Shown here in pieces: positions 39,401-51,400 of a DNA stretch of 64,000 nucleotides; positions within the stretch are counted from its first letter, which is position 1, and each line of letters begins with the position of its first letter. This stretch comes from Anseranas semipalmata. Its lineage: Eukaryota; Chordata; Aves; Anseriformes; Anseranatidae. The notes beneath the pieces are model-generated. The model saw nothing but the letters and a program-made list of their open reading frames with translations. It was not told the DNA's origin and ran no database searches. The DNA lies in contig VXAA01000953.1 of the NCBI GenBank assembly GCA_013399115.1, positions 124,228-188,227 of the forward strand, in the 5' to 3' direction. The position numbers and the translations under genes are program-made.

Positions 39401-42400
39401 TTATGCAAAGTCTCAACCGTAACAGTAATTAACATCAGAACAACTTTGCTGATAATCTGTTTTTTCTAAAGGTGGTAACCTGTCCCCATTCAGCCGTGGG
39501 TAGGGATCACAGAATCCCAGAATGGCTGAGGTTGGAAGGGACCTCAGGAGACCAGCTGGTCCAACCCCCCTGCCAAGCAGGGTCACCCAGAGCACGTTGC
39601 GCAGGATGGCATCCAGCCGGGTTTTGAATATCTCCAGAGAAGGAGACTCCACAGCCTCTCTGGGCAGCCTGTGCCAGTGCTCTGTCACCCTCACAGTAAG
39701 GAAGTGCTTCCTCATATCCAGTTGCAATAGTTTAAAAAATAAGCTAAAATAAAAATTAAAGTACAGAAATTACTTTAAAGTTTCTTTAAAGCAAATCAGG
39801 ACTGAAATGCCATACTGGCTCCCAGAAACAAACCTTGTCCTAATCTAGTTCATCCTTTGGAAGATAGTTTTTAAACTAAAAGATAAGTTCCTTCTCATTC
39901 CTTGAACGAGATACTGTTCAAAAGTCAAGTTTATGTAGAAACCATCTCAACCACCAACCCAGTTCTACAACCCTGATGATGTGAATCTCAGGAAGTTTAA
40001 GCAGAGGTTCACAACAAAATGAACAGTATAAAAGCAGGGGTTTTGCAATATTCTTAACCAGGTGATGATTTGCGACAGAGATCACCATTCCTCTTGCTTC
40101 TTCACCTCTCAAGAAATCCAGGAGCTATGTGTTCCTTTTGTCACAGGTAAGATCAGAAATAAAACCCCACAGCACAAAATCTCACTGCCTGTTAAATTAT
40201 GCATGGGTTAAAATATACAGAAGTCCCACGACTACTTGCTGAAGCGCAGAGGTGCAAGGAACACTGACACCAAGCACGGCAAGCCCATCCACCACCCCAT
40301 CGATGCTACAAATCCCTGGTATTTTAATCACAGTCACTTTACAGGATATGTTTAGATCAAGGAAGAAAGATTATGAAGACTTTGAGACTAAAGGAACAGC
40401 AGTATAAAAATAAGAAGCCAAAAATCAGATCAAGTGGTGACACCAGCTAAATTAGCGACAAACATTTGAGAGGCATAAAAAAATTCACAAAGCAAGGACA
40501 CAGGAATAACTGAGTTATTCTGACAGCCTTATGCACAGATTTTGTTTTGTTTGACAGGTATAAATAAATTCTAGCCTATGACTGAAAGGGGGGAAGCTTT
40601 CACACTCCTTCAAGCAAGCCTAAGAAATATATATTTAAAGAAACTGCCACTAACTCATCTCAGTGTATGTAGTAGAAAATAGCATGCGCTTCACTTTACA
40701 GCTAGATTTCAAGAAGTAGGTGTACAGCAGGAGCTTGGTGGGGAAAAAAAGCAACCATATAAGGCAACAAAACTAGAATAAAAAGAATGTGTTTTGGTGA
40801 GTTGGGCAAGACATCTGTTCTTATCACACAAGGTTTGACAACTTTCATATTAGGGGAACCTCAGATTACCCTTTCAACTAGGAAATGAAACACAAAGCAA
40901 GGTTTCTCACACCCAAGTTGAAATCAAATTCCTTTACATTTACCTGTCTGCTTTCAAAAGCAGGTTAGATGGCAGTTCAAGGAGCTGGTTGTGTTGTACA
41001 TCCAGGACCTCCACTTGTGTTCGTTCAAGCCGATCAGGTAGCCTTCCTAACAAGTTATGTCCTGCCAGCAGCTTACGCAAGCTACTATTGTAAAACAACC
41101 TGAGAGAAAGAAAAAACACCAAAAATAAGAAAAATCTCAACTGAAGATTTGCTTTGTGAAGTGCGATATCACAGTTCATTACAAGAAAGTGATTCAGCCA
41201 ACTGATTAGCAGACATGGTATTAGTTACGCACAGATCTGAGAATATCTTCCCACTCTCCAACTTCTTAAAAAGGTTGTTCAGAGACAGGGAAGGAGATTT
41301 AAGGATGATTAAGGAGTGAAAGTAGTGAGAAAGGGTTATCTTATTGCAGCAGTGTATAAGACAAGAATATTGAAGCTTGACAGTGAAGCAGGTAATTGCT
41401 ACCAATGGCTGCAGAAAACAACACTTGTGGGATCCCTCTAGCTAGTGGAAGATCTTAAGAAGTGTGGGTGAAATCACCAGCCACCCCACAAACTTCATAG
41501 TACTTTATTCATCATGTGCTGACTCAATCCCATGCAATTCCCCACCCCCCATTTTCCTTTTCCCTTAATACCAGACTAACATAAAGCCTCCTTTCCAGTT
41601 CTACAGCGAATGAAATTTATCTAATCGGCTTTACTTTCTTGAGCTTTCACAAGCGATAGATGACCCACAGTCCCATCCCCCTGCTCCATTTTTGTGGGAG
41701 GCTGGGCTACAGTGGAAGAGGGAAGAAAAGAGCAATATAAAGGAGAAAGGAAAGAATGGCTATTTTAATCAAATAGTAAAGCTAAAACTTGCAGTATAAA
41801 AAACTTAGTAAGGAGTTTAAAATCTGCACCGAATGACCTCAAAAAAGGAGCAAGTCTCTATTTTGAACAGGAACCCCTTTCAATAAATTAAGAAAAAAAG
41901 ATCATTCTTCATTTGCCACCCATCTTACATTCTTGCTACTGTACTCTTTAATCTGGCGAGCCTGTGCATCACGCTGACCTGTTTCAATCAAGGATTCTCA
42001 AATTACTCAGCATTAAAGCAAAACATCTTCTTCCCTCTGTTACAATGACCCATATACACATAAAGAGCCTTCCTCCCCCCTCCTTTCCTTGCAATACATC
42101 AGGTCATTGGATTATTGTGCCAAAATAATCGATGAAGTATGCAGAGTATTTTCCCCTTGACAGATACAGTCATACTCCGTATCTGTGTGCCAGCGTTAAC
42201 AGTTATCTCAGTTGGCTCCATCATCTGCATTATGACCATGGATACAGGTCAGCAGCCAGCCATATCATTCCAGAAGACTCAACACAGGGTAAAAAGATTT
42301 ATCATACAGTGATAAGCGTATCTATTGCGTTTTTGGTATTTGACCATTTTCTGTTTCGATCTGCGTTTACTTGAAAATCGCTCTCATTTATGGATTTGCC

Positions 42401-45400
42401 TTTCTGTCCTACTTTCTTTCCTAAACAAGACTGGCCAGTATCATCAAAACCAAACATTACAGGAAAAAGCAGAGTTGGATGAAAACAGGTCCAAAAAAAA
42501 AAAATCATCAGGTTTTTTTTTGGATGGGCGGAGGCAATGCCATTTTTAAATCAGAGAAGTACAAATCATGGTGAAAACCTTAACAATCCACTTTTCCGTG
42601 GAAATTTATTGTATAAATAATTCAGAAGAACCGAACAGGTCGTTAGGAGGCTGTTTGTTTTTCTTGTTTTCCAAGTTACACAAGCACCAAAAGAACCGAG
42701 CTCCCTGAAGAAAGCTTGAACCACCAGCATTCAACTAAGCAAGCTCCTGATGAGCCTGGAACGCTTGGTTCTCAGGCTGGGTGGGGAACCACGACACCAG
42801 GACTTCTCTTCCCTATGGGCCTGACTCCCACTGGAAGCTTTAACGGGATCAAAAAGTTCTAAGGGCAAGCATGCCGCTTAGCATCAGCATCTTGGGAGAA
42901 AACATGGTTTAGTGAAAACACTCAACCAATTCCTTTAGTAAGCAACTGTTCAAGAGAACACAGTGTTGAATACAAATAGATCTTTTCAAAAAATGGACAA
43001 AAAAAGAAGCAAAAATACCTACAGACATCTGTTCATTGGTGGCAGCAAGGTCATTTTGGCAACCTTCAATTGAAGCATTTCCATTTTCTTTGGGGAATTC
43101 TCTGGCAATGTCAGTTTTATGATAATGAGTTTGTTCTGTATAGCTGAGACTTACTTACCCTTTTTGTTATTTTCCTGTAATTTTAAAGCAGAAATGGCTG
43201 CATTACAGCCCAACGGTGTAAATTGTTCCCATTTTCTTTGAGGAGAACATTAGTACATAGCCCTCTGTCTCAAAGTGCTTCAACTTTTGGGCTTCAAAGC
43301 TGCTTTTCTGTCTTAAGAGGCAAATGCAAACAGCCTCAACTGTAGTTTGTTTAGATTAGGTGCAACCTTCAACCTCCCAGGAAACTGCTGGTCAGTCAAG
43401 GCTTGAACATTTGTGGTTGGGGTTGCAAGCATCCTCCTAGGAGAGTGCTGTTCATTTACTTGACAGGTTTTCGGAGTGCTGTTCTATACAGAAGGAGAAG
43501 CAAGCGGCAGTGCACATGAACACACTTACTGGGCACTAGTATATTTTTTTTTTGATACTTACAGTAAGTCTACATGTCTGAGCCATTTGCACTTGAATCT
43601 AGACCCAAGTTTCCCTAAAGATTAATGGATGTTCAAAGCCAGTGTTTTGAACTGGGCCCTAAAACTGAGCTGACTTATTAGGAGCTAAGCTATCTAGACA
43701 TGTACTACAAAGAAGAGCTTTCAAAGATAAGCTATTTCCTGGGGTTAACGATAGGATGGCAGGAGAGACAAGTGGGATGTTGACTGTACCTAATTTCAGC
43801 TAATCATTAATCTCCCAAAGACATCCGGTATGCCTCGATATTCCTTGCTGTTATGAAGTGCAAATGAAAGGCAAATGATCTTTGGCTCCCCCCACCTTCT
43901 GAGTAGGTGTAAGTTTCACTTTGTGGGGAAAATACAAAGGGATAAATAGTCTGCATGTCACACTGTTAGCTTGCTCAGTAAATCTCCTCACATCCTTTTC
44001 TGCCCTTACTTCTGAAATCTATTCTCTTCCCATCTCCAGCATCAAATCCCCAGATCCAGACAAAACTATTCTTTTTGGATTCTGATGCTCTTCTGTGCTG
44101 TACAGCTTCGGAAGGAAAATATTTAATAGCTCATCATATACTATCTGTCCACAATTTTCAACGGCTCTGTACACCCTCATGCAATTTCACTGTTCGTGCC
44201 CATTATGTTCTCCCTCTTTCACAACATCTCTTTTGAAGTGTACAGAGCAACCAGAAATGACAGTTCTCTTCCAGTGAAGTCAGGCACTTAAAAATTCTCA
44301 ATACCAGCACCTGACTGGTATTTCGACTGGGTCTCTCTAGAAAAAAAGTTACTAACAGCCATTCATTATTTAAACCCAGCTCCTATTTTCCTTCCTGCTC
44401 ACTTGCTTTCCTACCACTTTATCAATTTAAACTTTAGACTCCCGGAAAGGAGATCACCTTTGTAGTAAAGGCAATTGCTCTACTTGGAAAAGCTTACTTG
44501 CTTTATGCAGCTTTACGCTCTCCTCTCAGCTTTACGCTCTCCTCTCAACCCTTTTTCTTATCCAAAACTCAAATGGGGCTGTGAGGCAGAGTATCTAGGC
44601 ACCACTGAAACAGAAATTAAGTCACAACTCCTGGATCTCTAAACTGTTATGCAAAGTTATGGCTGTAAATATTTAATATTCAATATTAAAAATGAAGGGC
44701 TTTCCTCCCTGAACAGCCATGTGAACAGCTTCAAAACTTGCAACTGGAGTTCAAAGGCACTGCTTTCTCTGCATGAAAGTAAAAGAAGAAAGGGTGGGTG
44801 GAAGCTTGTGGCATGATGACACCCCACAAGGTAAAAATAAAATCAAACAGAAGATAAAACGGGCCTGACAGTCACTGGAACAAACTAAACACTGAATCAG
44901 CAATTATTACTGAATTGCTTATCCTGTTCCACATTTTGCAACTGGTCTGCAAGACTCACCGGGCAGGCAGCTCACGTATCCGATTGTGGCCAACATCCAA
45001 CACTTCCAGTTTTCTGCTGTCACATACCCACTCAGGCAGGTTTTCCAGGTGATTTCTACGAATAAAGAACACAACAAGGTACACTAAGCCGTAATCCAGA
45101 TGTAAAGGCTTTTAAGAATACAGCCTCAAGAGAGATACAGATACCTGCAGAAAATGAATCTCCTACATATACACTTCCTAAGATCATCCCCTCTAAGGGC
45201 ACTGCAGTAAGACTCGGAGTGAAAGTGTAAGAAAGATAACAGCATTATCAACTCTCTAGACGTGCAGCCACTAACCAAGAAAGGGGAACAATCTGCTTCC
45301 AAAGTATCAAGGAAGAACTATCAAGAACATCAGAGTACTGAGGATGAAGAAGTCTCTCCATGAAGAAGGAAGTTGTTTCAGTGTCCTTTTGTGAGATACT

Positions 45401-48400
45401 CCTCAAAAAATACTCACACCCTACACAGCTGAAACACCTCTTTGATGGTCCATAAGTTCAGTCCTGAAACCCACTCTACTACTCTTCAGCCATCTCACTG
45501 AACAGAGCAGAATCTTCTTCTGTGCATCTTTAAAGCCAAGGGTTTTGCTTTTCTTGCATTTGTCTTCACAGAAGCTAATCCTTCTAAATATTAAGTTCTT
45601 AAAGGTAAGTTTTTTCAAATAGCTGCATTGAAAACAAGCAGCTAGGCATAGTGGGGCACCAGCATATCCTGCTTTAAATCCAATAACTAATGCAAAATAC
45701 ATGGAGGAGATTGTTTGTGTGTGCATTCACATACCCAGTACTTCAGTTAGCATACACAGATGCAAAACTGGGCATCAAAGCATATTCAGGCACTTGCAGT
45801 TTTGAAGTTCATGCATAGGACCCTTACACAGCATGGATATAAATCAACATTCTTGCTCATTCATGTACTTGTATCCTCTGGTTTATTCATACAGTAGCCT
45901 TCCACCAAAACATGTGATAGCAACTAAATCCCTCTTATCCTCAAATAGCTTCCTTTTCACTCTCAAAAGCATTTCCCAAATTCCAAGTGAGCCACGAAAC
46001 TAAAGACACCCTATCCATTTAGTTACAATGCCATCATAGAACTGCAGCACAGCAATAGTTTTGTGATCAAAATCACATATTCTGCTCCGATTTCATTTAT
46101 AACTAAATGGAGAACACAGCTTTACAAAGAACGTTTAAATAAATCACTTATTTAGTCACACCTGTATGTTACCATTAGATGCACAATGAGAGTAACTCAT
46201 TGTTAATGAAACTTTGAATCTGATGGCCACTAGCATAGGTTAACTCAGTAACTGTTACAATTGCTCTGAAGAGTTTAAGAGTGCTTTAAGCAGGCTTTTT
46301 AATGAATGAAATTACCACTTCAATAGGCAGACAAGTAATTCCTTAAACAGACATTAAGCACATATATAAAATGTAAAAATATATATATATACATATAAAT
46401 ATACACATATAAAAAAAACACAAACTAAAACACTCCCTTTTCCATTTCTTTCCTTACCCCACCTCCCTCTTGAAGCTGAGATTTATTGAGATTTATGGAT
46501 ACATTCAAATGGCAACTGCAGACATCCCTGCGATAGCCAGGGCTGCGGAGAACAACGATGAGCTGCAGGAGCTGCAGAACTGGTAACTAGACTACTAAAG
46601 TGTCACCTAAACCAGGCCAGTGCTACAGACATGTCCAGAAGAAAGCTTCTGGACATGTCTCATATCGGTGCACGTTTGAATAATCCTGTGTTATCTGTAT
46701 AATACAAAAAAAAATCTTTAAATCAGGGCAATTATTTTCCCTTAACTGTAAAGGCACAAAATGCTTTTAACACCAAAAATAAAAATAAATAAAAATAAAT
46801 GAAAAGGAAACAGGGAAGAGCTGGCCAGTAGGAAAAAGCCCAATGACTGACTTTGAGAATCAGCACTCTCGTATCTCAAGGTCCATTTCCTGCTTCCACG
46901 TCCACTCAGTAAAACATCAGTGAACATTCTTTTTCCATAAACTTCATTGATGTGTGTAAAAAAAAACACAAAACAAAACAAAAAAAAAGCAAGCAAACAA
47001 ACAAAAACAAGTCTTAAAAATACTCTTACCTAGAAATATCCATATAAGCCAGGTAATTAGGAACTGGATACACATCAAGGTGAACAAGTTCTAGGGGGGG
47101 AAAATAGACAAATGTGATGATAAAGCTTTGCACCTTTGCTATTCTGTGAGAGGTATTTCAAGCAGCTAACACCCATAGATTTCAGAATAAGTCAGTAAAC
47201 CAAAAAAGCTTCTGAGGTTCTGGACCTTTTTTTCTCTTTATTATGTCTGAGTATGCTTGCTATACCACCTTGTACTTGCTATGACGGACACTACATAACT
47301 GATCAGAAGAGAGAAAATGGAGAATTAAAAAATTTCACGGCAAATTTTTATTTTTCCATTTTTGTCCCAAAGCTGTAACTTTGCCTCTGCCACCCTAGTT
47401 TGTCTGCTCTAGCCAGAACAGTCAGTACTCTAGTTTTTTTTTCACTGGGTCACTAACAGTACAGACATGGAAGGAAGACTCCCCACTCTGGAACAGCAAG
47501 CTACACAATACCCCAGAGTCCTCCAGGTCATGGCAAGACAGAGTATTTTTCAGCACATTACACGAGCCTTTGCATTGCCATGGAGTTTCTACTTGCAAGT
47601 AGCCCTACAGACCTTTCATAGCCTCTCAGCTACGGCTAGTAATGTTATATTTTGAAAGCTTCAGTAATGTCTCGTATCCTAAGGTTTTAGGATATGCTTA
47701 ACATTGAGCTTGAAATAAAACCACAAGACATTTATGTAAGCCTAGAGAAAATCCACTAAAGTGAAAATGTAACAAACACCATAGTTCCTTTGGACGCTGA
47801 GATTAAAACACGGTGGCTGAGGGTGCAAAGAGAGGCTAGTGTCTTGCTTTTCCTGCTGGCCATCCAATTAAATAGGCAGTTGCTTGCAAGATCCAGGCTG
47901 ACTTGTGTTCTCAGCTCACATTGCACAGCACATGCTCAGATTATGTTAACTTTTCTTAGCTACAAAGATCCTGGCATGAATACTTAATGAAGGCACAGGC
48001 CTGGATATCGTTAAGACGACAGCCTTTTAAAGACAGTGCAGACTGTTCAGCAAATTCACAGCTCTCTGAGCTTGTGTTTTGTTTATTCCACACCAAACTA
48101 CTCCAAACAATAAAAATGGTGGTGAAAACTGAGTATTTTAAGTAACAGCAGCTTCTACAGACAGATTAAACAAATCCTATTAATGGAACACAGGAGTTAT
48201 TCAACTGGAAAAGGCCACGTAATTTTTATTATACAATACAAATGAAGTTACTCATGATAGATTTTGTAGCTTTCTGGCCAGAGTAAATAGCTAGAAGTAG
48301 TAGCAAAAATATATACTGTTTTAGTTTGTCTCAAAGGCAGACACTTGTTCAAACTTCCTTAAGTCCAGGGAGAAGCAATAAATTCCTTATTATCCTTGGT

Positions 48401-51400
48401 AAAGCAACACACTAACATAGCCCAAAGAAATGACAACTTCGAGACCCTTCCCTGCTGACAAAGAGGGGAATTTTGGTCCAAATTCTAAGATTTTCACAGC
48501 TTTGAGAGCTCCCAATCAGTAGCACAGTGTTATTTGAAAGTCATGAGACACCATACGTAAAACCCTTTTATGCTGGGGTCATGTCAAGAGCCTCCTGACT
48601 CCTCTCAATTATGTGCATTGTACTCCAAAAGCACCCCACAGAGAACCAGGTAGGAAACCCAGAAATAAAATGACAACACAGCTACCCTGGAAACACACTT
48701 ACCATTTGAGGAAGCATACAGGGCTTTAAGAAAATATCCACTGATTTTGAGAGTTACCAGTTGATTTCGTTCACAGTGTAACACTTCAACATTGTTAAAA
48801 ACTGTTGCATCCAGCTCTCCAAGTTTGTTGTCTCTTAGATCCAATTGGGTCACATGGTGCAGAAAGTCTGTTTCATCAGCCTCCAATCTCCTAATTGAAT
48901 TTAATCTTGCAGACAAAAAGGGAGATTAAATGTAGTTACATGACAGAATCCTGCTGACAAACTAATGCTCACTCTACAATCAGTTGCACTGGATTAAACT
49001 AGCATGCCTCAAGGTTCTGCTCAAGTTTGATTTTAAATATTTTTCTCTACATTGTGGGATTTTTAAAAACAGGATGGATCAGCTCTGTTGTTTTATCCAT
49101 CGTGACAAAGGAACGATGGCACCAAGCTCCTTTCTAAACTACTTTGAAAAACATTGATAAAAAGCTCTACAAGGAGGTAAGTATTGCTGCTATTGTGTCT
49201 ATAAAAATAAAAGATGATTTGGCTGTTATTTGTGCTTGATAGCATGGAAAAGAAAATAAAACTGCAGGTGTATCATGAGCATCCGCTGGAAAAGCCTGGT
49301 AGATATGAGAAATCTGCAAATATTGGAGTCTCCTGCCTTACTGAAAGGCCAAACTGAGATTTATGAATTCCCATACTTGCCTCTCACTTCATCAGGTTCC
49401 ACAGTGAGCAAATTCAGAGACCTGAAGAAGGGTGTTGAAAGAAAACAAAGCAAAAACCCAAGACAAGTGGGTCTGCCAGAGAGAACGGGTTTTACCACAC
49501 CTTCACTGCAGTGCATTAAAGCTGCCAATACTCAGCAATTTCTGGGAAAGTTACAAGTGAAATAGTATTGTCTGTAACAGCAACATTTGAGATGGCAGAG
49601 CACTTCAGAGAGTTCAGTTTCAAATTCTCAGATCTGACCAGAACACTAAAATTAGTCTATCAACCTCTGTTGGCCCATTATGCCTCCCTAGTGAGGATGA
49701 GGGCACCTACCCACAGTTTTGCTGTTGCTCTGAAAGAATTCAGAAGTTTCACTCTGTATAACAGTCTATGTTTTCAAAGTAACTACATTTTTCCATTAAA
49801 ATAAATTGGGGAATATGCCCCCTCCACCACCACAGGCTTCTTTTCTTTGTTTTCGATTTACAAGGCAGCGCTTGCTTCTGATTTCACTGAAGCAAAGCAC
49901 TTCACAGTACAGCCAGTACAGTTTACAAACATATTTGACATGAAATAGCCAGGGCAGTTTCACAAAGAACTAATGCTCACTGCTTGGTGCAGAAAGGATG
50001 CAGCAGACAATGAAAGGGCTCTATAAACTGCACAGCTGGAACTCAAGGCAATCTCAGCCACAGCATCTCCACTCCAAGGCTAAAAGCTACACTATTGAAA
50101 CCCCGATCAGCACTGCTACATTACTAAAAGCTGAACTGTTGGAATAGCTGGTGTAGATTTCAAGATTCTCTTTGCTTTTTACAACCTTCAGACCTTGCAC
50201 GACTGGGAAGCAGATCTTTGAAAAAAGCACCAACAACACACTGGGCCTAGGATGTGAAAGCTTCTATTTCCTTTCTGTGATCAGGGGCTGCTTTTCCTTT
50301 CCTCTGTTCCTCAAACAACAGCTTGTAAAAAAAGTGATTAAAAACAACAAGTCACTTCACGCATGTCTCTGAACATGTTCAAAATGAACTAAAACATAGG
50401 TAGTTTAATTCTGACTAGAAAGACAACGAAGGTAATTTAGGGATAAAAATCATCGTCAAAGTTTCTTATTTTTCCTTCTATGCTTTTCCTGACCATTGAT
50501 ATCAGCCTCTGGAATCAGGTGGTTGACACCTTTGAGAAGTCATACCACTGCTTCTGTGGCTTTTATACTTTCACAATATATAGCCTTTGACCACACTAAA
50601 GTGAACTGCATTGATTAAATATTGGACCTTAACAAAGGACGTTAGAAAGTGATTTAATAAAAAGCCAAAACTGTGTGTGAGGGGTGGTTTTTTTGTTGTT
50701 TTGTTTTTTGTTTTGTTTTGTTTTTTTAAAAAAAAAAAACAAACATGCAAACACACAGACATGTTTTAACGCCACCAAGAACACTTGAGAATTCATTAAT
50801 CTATTTTAGCTATTTTCTTAACCAGCACATACTTATGCAGGCCTTTCCTTGATTCCAAAATTTAACAGCTACACAACTGCACAATACACTAAGTTTTAGC
50901 TTGAACAGCTTAATTTAACAAAACAGTTCCAAAATCCATCATTATTTGGACCTCATGGCCCAGGCTGTGAAGTGAGCCTTGCTCAGCTGATTGCAGAATC
51001 TGGCTTCTCCAAAGACAGTAAGAAGAAAGAACCACCACACAACAGAGCCATTTGCAATAAGGATCTCTACAATCTGCTGAAGGCATCAATAAAATAACAT
51101 TATTCATTGTGGGCTAGGCTTCGTAAAATACCAAGAAACATTAAACTATCCATTTTTGTCCTCTCAAATTTACCGTCCTTTTCATCATCTTACAAATCTA
51201 ATATTTCAGACAGAAGCTTTTTAGGTCAGGGACTATCATTTATATTACACTAATACTGCACCAACTAGAACTGCAGGAGTCACCAGTGTCCCAGGCTCCA
51301 TTTCATTTGATCTTTTGGTTTAAATATTAATTTCCTCCAAAACGCATTTTCCTAACCATCGATTCCCCTAAATGTTACCTCTTCCTCAAAGAAGACTGCT

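Larger units (their letters stand above)
31985..40943 (-). other. PHLPP1 intron (9.0 kb, largest complete intron here)
   Basis: It holds a CR1 fragment (39506-39724), a 24-base A run (36470-36493) and a short degenerate GGTTAA array near 37416-37446. Short GC-containing patches exist but no exon with splice sites and coding similarity was found on either strand. Confidence 0.85.
45056..47029 (-). other. PHLPP1 intron
   Basis: This 2.0 kb intron holds a TA-rich microsatellite at 46379-46410, the perfect hairpin at 46627-46660 and an A-rich tract at about 46960-47015 next to the donor end. Confidence 0.85.

Noticed and set aside
39413..39727. 104-codon minus-strand open frame
   Set aside because: It is the leftover C-terminal part of CR1 ORF2, not a host gene.
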